A DNA stretch of 50,148 nt from DATACQ01 sp036555515 (GTDB lineage: Bacteria; Desulfobacterota; Binatia; UBA9968). The DNA lies in contig DATBLC010000003.1 of the NCBI GenBank assembly GCA_036555515.1, positions 1 through 50,148 on the forward strand. The letters run 5' to 3'. The number at the start of each line of letters is the position of its first letter. Position 1 is the first letter of the stretch. Below are positions 16,896-24,912 of the stretch, piece by piece. Made by a program: the position numbers and the translations under genes. The notes below the pieces were generated by a model. The model did no database searches and had not been told where the DNA came from. It saw nothing but the letters and a program-made list of their open reading frames with translations.

Positions 16896-17732
16896 CTAGA
16901 AAAATGCCAAGGTGCGCATCTCGATGCTTTCACGTGGGGGCGCGTCCTTGGGACTGTTAGGATCATCGAAGGCGGAGTGCGCGGTCCAGCGGGCGCGGCC
17001 GTCTCTTTCCGAATCGAAAGTTTTGAACACGATTGCTTCGTAGCGCTGCATGTTAGGGAAGTAGTACCATAGGTGCTCGGGGTTGAAGGTCATGTGGTAG
17101 GTTTCACCGACCCGATTCGGATAAATCCTTTTACTGACAATCAGTTCTTTGGTGCCGATAGTGCGCGCGTCGGCGATGGCCAGCGGTTCTCGTTGTACCG
17201 GGTGTCGGATCGGCCGCCAGGTTTGGACGATGGCGAAGCGGCGCTTGAGCAGTTCTTCCGCTTCGTCGGGTACGAGGTCACGGACGCGCTGAGGGCCCGA
17301 CCACTCGGTATAATCGTTATGGGCGCTGCGCACCGGCCCGCCGATCATTTTTGCTTCGCGGGTCGCCTCGTCGGCGGAGCGCAACGTGTGGTCGAAGACC
17401 AGCACGCGCTTGGCCCCGCAAGATTGTTTCACTAGCTCCTCGGTCTCCTTATAGTACAGCGAGCGCACTTCGTCCTCGTCGTAAAAGTCTCTCATTCTGG
17501 TGTCATGATTGACGAAAATGAATCCTTCGCGCTCCAGGGAGAATTGGTCCGCGATCGGGCGGCCGTTGTAAATTCTCATTTTGTGGCCTTGATAGTTGCC
17601 ATGGCGTTTGCGGTCCGCCTCGGATTGTCTCAGGCCGCCATAGGTGGCGGGTTTCTCCTGGCCATCGGCCAGGTAATTGAGCAACGCTTCGATCGATTCT
17701 AACGAAGTTCCGATTTTTTCGGGGCGTGCCAT
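16896..17732 (-). CDS. CmcJ/NvfI-like oxidoreductase
   Basis: This 278-residue protein matches the CmcJ/NvfI family, whose known members act in cephamycin hydroxylation and fungal meroterpenoid synthesis. Family marks are PVRSAHNDYTEWSGPQRV, FAIVQTWRPIRHPVQREPLA, a WYYFPNMQRYEAIVFKTFDS block, and HSAFDDPNSPKDAPPRESIE near the end. GGAGG lies 6 bases before the ATG. In soil bacteria such proteins are frequent and uncharacterised. Here it sits between a cysteine-dioxygenase-like cupin and a 2-oxoacid dehydrogenase E1 pair, suggesting a catabolic oxygenation or hydroxylation step. The role is inferred. Confidence 0.75.
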   Translation of the reverse strand: MARPEKIGTSLESIEALLNYLADGQEKPATYGGLRQSEADRKRHGNYQGHKMRIYNGRPIADQFSLEREGFIFVNHDTRMRDFYDEDEVRSLYYKETEELVKQSCGAKRVLVFDHTLRSADEATREAKMIGGPVRSAHNDYTEWSGPQRVRDLVPDEAEELLKRRFAIVQTWRPIRHPVQREPLAIADARTIGTKELIVSKRIYPNRVGETYHMTFNPEHLWYYFPNMQRYEAIVFKTFDSERDGRARWTAHSAFDDPNSPKDAPPRESIEMRTLAFF

Positions 17733-17830
17733 TTGCGTCCTCCCAATTTGATTTCAGCAGGTTACGGGAAAAGTCTCCTCGGCTCCCTCGCGGTTTCGCG
17801 TTTCGAGTTCCGGGCTGAAACCCGACACCA

Positions 17831-18472
17831 TTACCCCCTCGGCAGCATCTCGCAGAGAGTTTGCCGCGGGCCCAGACTTTCATAGTAACGGTTTTCTTCT
17901 GGTACATAGCGGCCTTGATTGAAGTCGCCGCCTCTTTGGCTGCGGATGATTACAGCGACGGTGCGCTCGCCAACGGTGAGCTCGGTGTGAATTTCGTAGG
18001 GCTTCACCAGATCGATCTCTCCGGGGCCGACGAGCACGTCGCAGGATTCGCGAATTTCGGCGTAATCGGGCCTGGAACGGTCATCAAGGCGGTCATAGCG
18101 CACCACCCGTTCATGGCCGTCGAGAACGCCGTAAAGCGTGTAGATGTGGGCGTGGTCATGGATGCGCGCCCGCTGGCCCTGGCGCGCTTCGCCCTTGGTC
18201 AATCCGTTGATGGCGAAGCCGTAGTCGGGATCTTCATAGAAGAGCAAATTTTCCGCCCGCCCGTTCGCCGGCACGCAGTCCGGCCAGTGCTTCGATGCCG
18301 CAACCACTTCAGAGTCGGCCAGGAGTTCGGCGAGAATCGGCCGCAACGAATTCCAGCGCTTGTCGAGATTCGGTTCTTGAGCGAAGAGCGCCCGGGTCTT
18401 GCGCACGAAGCGCTCCATGGCGTTTTCACTGCGAGTTTGTGTCTGAGATCGAGTTTCGGCCTGGGTTTCCAT
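17831..18472 (-). CDS. Cysteine-dioxygenase-like cupin
   Basis: This 213-residue protein has a cysteine dioxygenase-type cupin core. The metal ligands are likely His105 and His107 in RIHDHAHIYTLYGVLDG and His162 in PYEIHTEL, with an E after the glycine turn (DGHERVVRYDRL). The start at 18472 is supported by GGAGG with 5 bases spacing. A longer frame upstream has no ribosome site. It lies 20 bases after the amidohydrolase stop, so they are co-transcribed. The substrate is probably not free cysteine, because the classical cysteine-binding residues are not clearly conserved; a thiol or organic-acid dioxygenase is possible. Confidence 0.72.
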   Translation of the reverse strand: METQAETRSQTQTRSENAMERFVRKTRALFAQEPNLDKRWNSLRPILAELLADSEVVAASKHWPDCVPANGRAENLLFYEDPDYGFAINGLTKGEARQGQRARIHDHAHIYTLYGVLDGHERVVRYDRLDDRSRPDYAEIRESCDVLVGPGEIDLVKPYEIHTELTVGERTVAVIIRSQRGGDFNQGRYVPEENRYYESLGPRQTLCEMLPRG

Positions 18473-18492
18473 ATTTTCCTCCGTATAAATAA

Positions 18493-19662
18493 CTATAGGT
18501 GGACGGTTTGACTGCTCTCTTTGGCGAGTTTGGGATCGGCCGCCTCTGGCCGCGCGTAGAAGCGCGCGCAATTATCCCAAAGGATCTTTCGTTTGTCGTC
18601 GTCGGATAACTTGAGCTCGAGAAAGCTTTCGACGGCGCGGGGATACTTTGAATCGCCGTGGGGATAATCGGTGGAGAAGACGAGTTGGTCGCAACCAAAC
18701 TCTTCGATCGTATAGCGCGCCGGCGCTTCATCCGGTTCGACGGAGATCCAGCATTGCCGTTTGAAATAGTCGCTTGGTTTCATGGCCAGCTCCGGCATGA
18801 AGATATCACCTTCGCGCTCGTAGCCTTCGTCGAGGCGCCAGAGCAGCCAGGGCAGCCAGGAACAATTGGCTTCGAGAAAAGCTACCCTCAACTTCGGGTG
18901 GCGTTCGAGAATGCCGCCACCCAGGAAAGCGCCCATACCCATCATCTGCTCGAAGGGCTGCGCGTAAACGCGCCTGAGGCCAAAGTTGGGCTCAAAGTGT
19001 TCTGCCGCCTGGCGGGACCGAGAGGCCGAGGCTTCGTGAAAGCCCAGCGGCAAGTTTAACTCTTCGAGCGTGTTCCAGAGCGGCTCGTAGTAGGGATCGT
19101 ACCAGTTCTTGCCGTTTATCAAGTTCGATCTTAGGAATACGGAGCGAAAGCCGTATTCTTCCGCGACCCGGTGGGTTTCTTCGACGGCGTCATTGATGTC
19201 ATAGATCGAGATCATGCCCGCGCCGAGGAGCCGGTCGGGATTGGCTTGGCAAAAATCGTGCAGCCAGTCGTTGTAGGCCCGCGCCAGCGCCGCGGCAAAG
19301 CGCGGATCGTGATTGGGGTAGGTGAGCACGCCCAAGCCGCGGGTTGGGAACAGCACAGCGACGTCGATACCTTCGGTGTCCATCGCTTCGAGCTGAACCT
19401 CGCCGGTCCAACCGCGGGCCGAGTGATCGCGATAGATCGCCTGGTTCTTTTCGTAGTTGTGACCTTTGTGGGGAGTGCCCCGGGTGCGCAGCGCGGCTTG
19501 CGACGCGGTCGGAAATATCAGGCCCAGATCGCGAACATTTTCGGATGTTCTGCCGCGCGGGGCATCGCGGCGGAACTCAGGCGCGATATAACGCTCCCAG
19601 AGATCGGGCGGCTCCATGATATGCATGTCGCTATCAAAGACCTTGAAGCCATTTTTCGCCAT
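18493..19662 (-). CDS. Amidohydrolase-2 family hydrolase or decarboxylase
   Basis: This 389-residue TIM-barrel metal-dependent hydrolase is the first gene of the catabolic cluster. The N-terminus FKVFDSDMHIMEPPDLWERY contains the metal-binding DxDxH-like motif. Later segments are MDTEGIDVAVLFPTRGLG, LPLGFHEASASRSRQAAEHF, VAFLEANCSWLPWLLWRLDE and VFSTDYPHGDSKYP with the catalytic aspartate. AAAGGA precedes the ATG. A clear paralogue is at 42081-43217. These proteins resemble 2-amino-3-carboxymuconate-semialdehyde decarboxylase and often handle aromatic breakdown products, but the substrate is unknown. Confidence 0.9.
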   Translation of the reverse strand: MAKNGFKVFDSDMHIMEPPDLWERYIAPEFRRDAPRGRTSENVRDLGLIFPTASQAALRTRGTPHKGHNYEKNQAIYRDHSARGWTGEVQLEAMDTEGIDVAVLFPTRGLGVLTYPNHDPRFAAALARAYNDWLHDFCQANPDRLLGAGMISIYDINDAVEETHRVAEEYGFRSVFLRSNLINGKNWYDPYYEPLWNTLEELNLPLGFHEASASRSRQAAEHFEPNFGLRRVYAQPFEQMMGMGAFLGGGILERHPKLRVAFLEANCSWLPWLLWRLDEGYEREGDIFMPELAMKPSDYFKRQCWISVEPDEAPARYTIEEFGCDQLVFSTDYPHGDSKYPRAVESFLELKLSDDDKRKILWDNCARFYARPEAADPKLAKESSQTVHL

Positions 19663-19897
19663 GAGCTATTCCTTTCGCCGGATTTAACTGCGCCGAGCGC
19701 ACCGATCTTGTGACATAATCGCAGCCTAATGCCGCGGGTTGCTGCTTGTCAAGTTTTATCGCGGCAAACTAGTGGTGCGATTATAAGTCGCTCGGGCATC
19801 CGGTAAGCAAGAAAGATTTCTCGAGGAGTTTATTCTGAACTTAGCCGAAGGGCTGGACGTGACAGACGGAGTGAATTGTCATCCCAAACGACAGACC

Positions 19898-20044
19898 GTG
19901 TGAAAATTCCGTTCATGGTTCGACTGGGCTCACCACGAACGGATGTCAAAGATTACAAATGAAGCACTTAGCCGTTCGCTCCTTCGTCTTGCTCAGGACG
20001 GGCTCTGAGCGTCGTCGAAGGGCTCCTAAAGACTTTTCACACAG
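19898..20044. repeat. Nested inverted-repeat intergenic element
   Basis: The 498-base gap 19663-20160 contains no convincing gene. The arms CGTGTGAAAA (near 19898) and TTTTCACACAG (near 20034) pair as an outer stem. Inside lies CCGTTC (19910-19915) with GAACGG (19938-19943) as a second stem, plus CTTGCTCAGGACGGGCTC and CGTCGTCGAAGGGCTC segments from the same dispersed repeat family seen near 10560. It probably is a non-coding mobile or structural repeat. Confidence 0.5.
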
Positions 20045-20160
20045 TGTGACGAAGAGAGGGACCTTGCCTAAACCACTACCCGCAGCAAGTTTGACAAGCT
20101 CGTCTCCGTGGCACTAGAGTAGCGAGGAAGAAAGAAGAAAAATGTTCGAGCTTAGACGCC

Positions 20161-21435
20161 ATGAAATTGAACCTTGCCGTCCATCCCGTCACTGAACTTC
20201 GTTTCGGCGAGCACACACGGCTCGACGGCGAGTCGCTCACCGTGGACCGGGAAGACTTACGCAGGTTGGTACTCGAGGATACAGCCTTCGATAACGTCGA
20301 TTTCGCGACCGCCCGCCCCGGTGAGAGCCTGCGCGCCGGACCGGTCTTCGATATCGTCGAACCGCGCGCGAAGGCGCTGGGCGCGAGTCCTGATTGGCCT
20401 GGTATCTTGAATGCGCCGCAGACGGCTGGGGCCGGCACGACGCATGTTCTCGAAGGCGCGGCGATAACCATGCTGCGGGAAGAATCGCCGGGCGAAGCGC
20501 GCGGCGCGACCGGTTACGTCTTGGAGATGAGCGGGGAGCCGGCGACGCGCTCGCGCTATGGCTCATTGCATCATTTGATCGTCATTCCCCGCGCCAAGGC
20601 CGAGCTGCCTGGTCATGCCCGGCAAAAAGCCTATCGTTTGGCGCAGTTAAAGATTGGCGTGCATTTGGCGCGCGCCGGCTTGCATCAAGCGCCGGCGCGC
20701 ATGGATGAGTTGTCGATCGGCGCATGCGACGACGGCGCCCTGCTGCCGCGAGTCGCCTATATCGGCCAGGTTTTTTCGCGCCAGCGTAAGCCGGAGCCAG
20801 GCGAGCAGATTCTCTACGGCGCCAATACCGACGGCATGCTGCCGGTGGCGCTCCATCCGAACGAATGGCTGGACGGCGCGCTGGTGACGTCCTATCACTG
20901 TTCCATCGGCGGCGCGGAAACTTATTTTTACCAGAACCATCCGGTCATCATGGAACTTTATCGGTGCCACCGGACGCGCAAATTGAACTTCGCCGGCACC
21001 GTGGCGACCATCGCTTCCGCCGATAACTTCGATCGCGAGCGCAACTGCCGCTTTGCCGCGAATTTGGTCAAGTGGGCGCTCAACGCCGACGCCGCCGTGC
21101 TGACCAAGTTCGGCGGCGGCGTGCCGCACACCGATCTTTCTGAAACCGCCAGGCTCTTGGAGCGGATGGGAATCAAAACAGTCGTGCAAGTCACCGACCT
21201 CGCCCGCGACCGGCGCCTCGAATCGGCGTTGCTGTTCAATTTTCCCGAGGTCGACGCCATCGTCTGTATCGGCGGCAATAGCACAAAATGGCAGCTGCCG
21301 CGCGTCGAGCGAGTCCTGGCCGCCAACGGCGGCATGGCGGAATTACTAACCGGTCCGCTTGAGATCGAAGCGTTGAACGTTTCCGGCGTCGCCAATCAGC
21401 AGGGCGCGTCGAGATTAAGATCGGTAATTTATTGA
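20161..21435 (+). CDS. Glycine/sarcosine/betaine reductase component B, GrdE/GrdG-like subunit
   Basis: This 424-residue protein belongs to the component B proprotein family (GrdE for glycine, GrdG or GrdI for sarcosine or betaine). Family features are LHPNEWLDGALVTSYHCSIG, YQNHPVIMELYRCH, LNFAGTVATIASADNFDRER and ALNADAAVLTKFGGGVPHTD. Canonical members are cleaved at an internal cysteine to create a pyruvoyl group that binds the substrate amine. Cys247 in the SYHCS segment is at about the right position, but this is inference. The partner subunit follows 225 bases downstream. No GrdA, GrdC or GrdD gene is in the window. Confidence 0.82.
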   Translation: MKLNLAVHPVTELRFGEHTRLDGESLTVDREDLRRLVLEDTAFDNVDFATARPGESLRAGPVFDIVEPRAKALGASPDWPGILNAPQTAGAGTTHVLEGAAITMLREESPGEARGATGYVLEMSGEPATRSRYGSLHHLIVIPRAKAELPGHARQKAYRLAQLKIGVHLARAGLHQAPARMDELSIGACDDGALLPRVAYIGQVFSRQRKPEPGEQILYGANTDGMLPVALHPNEWLDGALVTSYHCSIGGAETYFYQNHPVIMELYRCHRTRKLNFAGTVATIASADNFDRERNCRFAANLVKWALNADAAVLTKFGGGVPHTDLSETARLLERMGIKTVVQVTDLARDRRLESALLFNFPEVDAIVCIGGNSTKWQLPRVERVLAANGGMAELLTGPLEIEALNVSGVANQQGASRLRSVIY

Positions 21436-21542
21436 AATAGGCGAGAGGCGGAAGGCGTGAGACGTAGGGGACGGTCGCGACCGTCCCCGGGTCTGCCAAG
21501 ATAAAAGGTCTACGACGGATCCTCATGTGAGCTTTTAGTTCC

Positions 21543-21610
21543 GTCATCCTGAGCGACGCGAAGGATCGCGTCCGAGATTCTTCACTTCGGTGCGCTGCGT
21601 TCAGAATGAC
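21543..21610. repeat. Dispersed hairpin repeat between the component B genes
   Basis: GTCATCCTGAGCGACGCGAA at the left and a CGTTCAGAATGAC arm at the right pair imperfectly. The middle reads GAGATTCTTCACTTCGGTGC. This is the widespread GTCATTCTGAGCG...AGAATGAC intergenic repeat found in many environmental genomes. It separates the two reductase subunit genes and may lower read-through between them. Confidence 0.65.
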
Positions 21611-21660
21611 ACCAGGGAAAATTGGATAATTTAGTTTTCGACTATAGCTAAGGAGCGAAG

Positions 21661-22947
21661 ATGCGAATCGTTCATTACTTGAATCAATTTTTCGCCGGGC
21701 TGGGCGGAGAAGAAAAGGCGGGGGTAGCGCTGGAAGCGCGTGAAGGAGCCGTGGGGCCGGGAAAACTCCTGGAGCAGCTTCTGGGCGATGAGGCAAAGGT
21801 CGTTCTGACGCTCGTGTGCGGCGACAATTACGCCGTCGAGAACCAGCAAGCGATGCTTGCCGCCGCCATCGAGAAAATCCGCGATGCCAAGCCGGATCTG
21901 TTCGTCGCCGGTCCCTGTTTTCAAGCGGGCCGCTACGGCATGGCCGCCGGAGCGCTCTCTGTGGCGGTCCAATCCCAGCTCAAAATACCCGCGATCACCG
22001 GTATGGCCGAAGAAAATCCCGGCGCCGATCTCTACCGCGAGTTCTTGTACATCGTCGATTCCGGGGACAACGCCGCCAAGATGCGCGAAGTCCTGGCGGC
22101 AATGGCGCGGCTCGGGCTGAAGGCTTTGAACCAGGGGTCCATCGGATCGCCACGCGAAGAAGGCTATCTACGGCGCGGGCTAATTCGCGATCAATTCGTC
22201 GAGCGCACGGCGGGCGAGCGGCTTGTAGACATGCTTCTGGCCAAGGTGAAAGGCGACCCCTTCACGTCCGAGATGGTGCCGACTACCTTCGCCCCGATAC
22301 CGATGCCGCCTCCGGTTAAAGATCTCAGCAAAGCCAAGCTCATGCTGGTTACCGACGGCGGGTTGGTGCCGAAAGGCAATCCCGACAAGATTCAAGGCTC
22401 GGCGGCCACGCGCTGGGGAACCTACAGCATCGATGGTTGCGACGATCTCAAGGGAGAAAACTACGAGATCTCTCATGGCGGCTACGATGCGCAATTCGTG
22501 CGCCAGGATCCCGATCGCCTGGTGCCCCTCGATGCCATGCGCGAGCTGGAAAGAGAAGGCGTCATCGGCAAACTCCACGATGCTTTCATCTCGACCTCGG
22601 GTTTGGCCAATCCGCTTTCCAATACCCGGCGCATGGGACGGGAAATTGCCGAGCGCGCGAAAGCGCTCGGCATCGATGCGATTATTTTGACTTCCACTTG
22701 AGGGACCAGCACTCGCAGTGGCGCTGCGATTACCACCGAGTTGGAAAAAGCCGGCATCCCGACGGTGCAGATCACCGCGGCGCTGCCCGTGGCGAAAATG
22801 GTCGGAGCAAACCGCACCGTGCTCGGCAACGGCATCGTCCATGTCGTCGGCGACGCCGGCGTTTCGCCGGAGCAGGAAAAACAATTGCGGCGCAGGCTGG
22901 TCGAGAAGGCTTTAGAGCAATTGCGCTCCGACGAGAAGCAGATCTAA
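21661..22947 (+). CDS. Selenoprotein: glycine/betaine reductase component B, GrdB/GrdF-like
   Basis: The frame runs from ATG (AAGGAG 5 bases before) to TGA at 22699-22701 and continues uninterrupted in the same frame to TAA at 22945-22947. The protein before the TGA ends LGIDAIILTST and after it begins GTSTRSGAAITTELEKAG, which together give the GrdB/GrdF/GrdH selenocysteine motif LTSTUGT. Read through as Sec347 the protein has 428 residues, matching canonical GrdB (about 436, Sec near 350). N-terminal motifs agree: RIVHYLNQFFAGLGGEEKA and AGPCFQAGRYG. The enzyme would reductively cleave an amine held by its GrdE partner. Unusually, the cysteines of UxxCxxC are serines. SelA, SelB and tRNA-Sec are not in the window. 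Confidence 0.88.
22713..22729 (+). promoter_or_regulatory. Candidate bacterial SECIS hairpin
   Basis: TCGCAG pairs perfectly with CTGCGA around a five-base loop TGGCG. The loop begins 17 bases after the UGA codon and has G in its first two positions. Both features match bacterial SECIS elements recognised by SelB, which lie within the coding region just after the Sec codon. It is a short six-pair stem, so the fit should be tested by folding and homologue comparison. Confidence 0.65.
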
Positions 22948-22948
22948 G

Positions 22949-23099
22949 TTCGTTCAAAACGTTCAAGCCGTCATACATGAAGACTTAATTGGCAATTATC
23001 AAATCGACGATTTCACCCACCGACACGACAAAAATGATCGAGGTTGGGCAATCGCATGCGGATCTCCCGCTCGGCTTGAACCGTTTGAACGTTTTGAAC
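22949..23099. repeat. GTTCAAAAC repeats forming an inverted pair
   Basis: CGTTCAAAACGTTCAAGCCG (22951-22970), just after the selenoprotein stop, is nearly the exact inverse of the run at 23071-23099 (CGGCTTGAACCG, then TTTGAACGTTTTGAA). The two can pair across about 100 bases. The second run abuts and partly supplies the target of MITE copy E. The pair may act as a terminator for the selenoprotein transcript. Confidence 0.6.
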
Positions 23100-23367
23100 C
23101 CGGATTCCGCAGTCAAACTGAGGTGCCCGGAAGCGAGGTGAAACCCTGGAGTAGCAAAGGCGTCCGACTGTAAAATTTCAAGGTCATTTTGCGCTTTCTA
23201 CTTCGTTGTTAGGAGCTTTAACGTTCCGTCGCAGCACCGCTGCTCGATGTCTGCTTAGAGGCAGACGGCATCTCCGCCACAGGCGGATCAGCCTTCGGCT
23301 GAGACTTTGCTACGGAAGGGTTGTGCCTCGCGCTTCCTGTAGAGTAGAGCGCAATTGCGGAATCCGG
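23099..23367 (-). mobile_element. MITE-like element, copy E (269 bp)
   Basis: The left terminus is CCCGGATTCCGCA and the right terminus TGCGGAATCCGG, missing the last G. An exact 5-bp duplication, TTGAA (23094-23098 and 23368-23372), flanks it. The orientation is opposite to copy A. The three core hairpins are intact: GTCTGC/GCAGAC, TCCGCC/GGCGGA and CAGCC/GGCTG. It lies between the convergent selenoprotein and alpha/beta hydrolase genes. Confidence 0.85.
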
Positions 23368-23395
23368 TTGAATGGCCTAAACGAGTTTTTTGCTT

Positions 23396-24520
23396 TTATC
23401 CGGCGTTAAGCTGCTTCATGAACCAGTCGGCGATGTAAGTCCTTCGCGAAAAATTCTTCTCGCCGTGACCGACGCCGTCGATCATGCTGCGATCGGGCGA
23501 GTTGACGGCGTTTTCGTAGAGGTTAAGCGCGCCGCGCGGGTCCATGACGCGGTCATCGTGGCTGTAGCCGACCAGCAGCGGGCATTCGATCTTGTTCGCC
23601 CGGCCGATCAACGAGAACTCTTTTATTTTCTCCCGCGCTTCCTTTAGGTCTTTGGCACCCATGAGCCAGCGCAGCCGGTCCTGGATCGGCGGATAGTTGT
23701 CGAAGATATCGTCGACGAGATGATAGGCGCCGCTCCACACCGCGACGGCCTTAATTCTTTTTTCCACCGTAGCCGAGCGCGGGCCGGAATAACCGCCCAT
23801 GCTGGAGCCGTGCAGACCGATGCGCTCGGCATCGACGTCGGGACGGGTGACGAGATAATCGATAACCGCCTTGGCGACACGCTCGGAATCGGGCGGCGCG
23901 TAGAGCTTCTTGTAGCGCAAGGTGCCGCCGTGGCCGGGGCCATCGACGTCGATAAACGACATGCCGCGGCGCACGTATTGGCCGGCGCCACCGTCCTCGC
24001 CGCGCAGAAGAATGCCGTCCGCGCCACCGTAGTTGTAAACCACCGGCAGCCGCGCGCCGGGCTTGCCCCGGCCCGGCCAGAAATGTGCCGGCAGCATCTG
24101 ACCTTCGTAGGGGATATGTACCCGTTCGAAGGGCGGCGACACTACGGTCCATGCTTTGTCAAAATTGTCTTCCAGTTTCTTAAACGTCGGCAGCATGCGC
24201 GCGTCGGTGTCGGGCATGTAAACCACCGCGCGCCGGTAAAAATCCGCGGCGCGCAAATAGAACTCGTGGGCCGTCGCCTTGCGGTTTTCTTGTTCGAAGC
24301 CCGCGGCCAGCTCTTCGTTTCTCTTCGCTACCTCGGTCCATTCCTTGTGCCAGCTCTCGAGATTGAAAAATTTTACACGGCGCGCCACGCCGCGAATGTC
24401 AGGGTCAGGATGAAACTGGGATATCTCCATGCGCACTTCGAGCTGGCCGCCGCCGGGAAGCCCGGGCGCCGGATATAGCGCCTTTTCCGCATGCTCTCGA
24501 TTAAGAATTTCGTTAGCCAT
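23396..24520 (-). CDS. Alpha/beta hydrolase (FrsA/DUF1100-like)
   Basis: This 374-residue serine hydrolase has a long N-terminal helical domain (about 1-130) and a C-terminal hydrolase domain. The nucleophile is in GLHGSSMGGYSGPRS, the acid in YSHDDRVMDP and the histidine in GVGHGEKNF; NYGGADGILLRGEDG forms the oxyanion loop. This architecture resembles 2,6-dihydroxypseudooxynicotine hydrolase and FrsA-type enzymes, some of which break carbon-carbon bonds. The ATG at 24520 is chosen because AGAGG precedes it by 9 bases; a TTG three codons upstream lacks a site. It stands alone, so the substrate cannot be inferred. Confidence 0.88.
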   Translation of the reverse strand: MANEILNREHAEKALYPAPGLPGGGQLEVRMEISQFHPDPDIRGVARRVKFFNLESWHKEWTEVAKRNEELAAGFEQENRKATAHEFYLRAADFYRRAVVYMPDTDARMLPTFKKLEDNFDKAWTVVSPPFERVHIPYEGQMLPAHFWPGRGKPGARLPVVYNYGGADGILLRGEDGGAGQYVRRGMSFIDVDGPGHGGTLRYKKLYAPPDSERVAKAVIDYLVTRPDVDAERIGLHGSSMGGYSGPRSATVEKRIKAVAVWSGAYHLVDDIFDNYPPIQDRLRWLMGAKDLKEAREKIKEFSLIGRANKIECPLLVGYSHDDRVMDPRGALNLYENAVNSPDRSMIDGVGHGEKNFSRRTYIADWFMKQLNAG

Positions 24521-24707
24521 TGTTCTCAACCTCTTCCGTCCATCTATTATCTAAAGCTCTCGCCGCTCGGGCAAATTGTCTGTCGCTGATTATCATGGAT
24601 GCGGCGCTCAAGGAAACGGATTTTTACCACGAAGCGCGTGAAGTGTTCGGATGTTTCGGATACTATAAGTTCGCAACCAAACCCATGCGGTCTCACGCAG
24701 GATTGTC

Positions 24708-24773
24708 ATGCCCGCGCAGGCGGGCATCCAGAATTTCGGCGGGAATAGCCTGGGTTCCCGCTTTCGCGGGAAC
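24708..24773. repeat. Paired hairpin repeats in a 392-base gap
   Basis: The gap 24521-24912 has no convincing gene. Two perfect hairpins, ATGCCCG/CGGGCAT (24708-24727) and GTTCCCG/CGGGAAC (24754-24773), form the dispersed repeat common in environmental genomes (CATGCCCGCGCAGGCGGGCATCC type). Around them, ACCACGAAGCGCGTGAAG (from 24627) and CTTCGTGTCCTTCCCGGTAA (near 24844) form an outer inverted pair. A fragment of the last family also occurs as CACGCAAAGGCCGCAAAG at 228-245. Confidence 0.65.
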
Positions 24774-24912
24774 GACGCCATGAATTGAACTGACCGGCAC
24801 GCCGCTTCACTTGCGGTGTATCAATAATAATGTCCTTCGTGCTCTTCGTGTCCTTCCCGGTAAATTCTCTCTTCTCTTTGCGCCTTTGCGGTTAAATTCG
24901 CTTTTTTCATAG

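Noticed and set aside
22699..22701. TGA as a true stop or nonsense mutation in the GrdB-like gene
   Set aside because: The frame continues for 82 codons with clear family similarity and the codon falls exactly on the known selenocysteine position; a hairpin of SECIS type follows.
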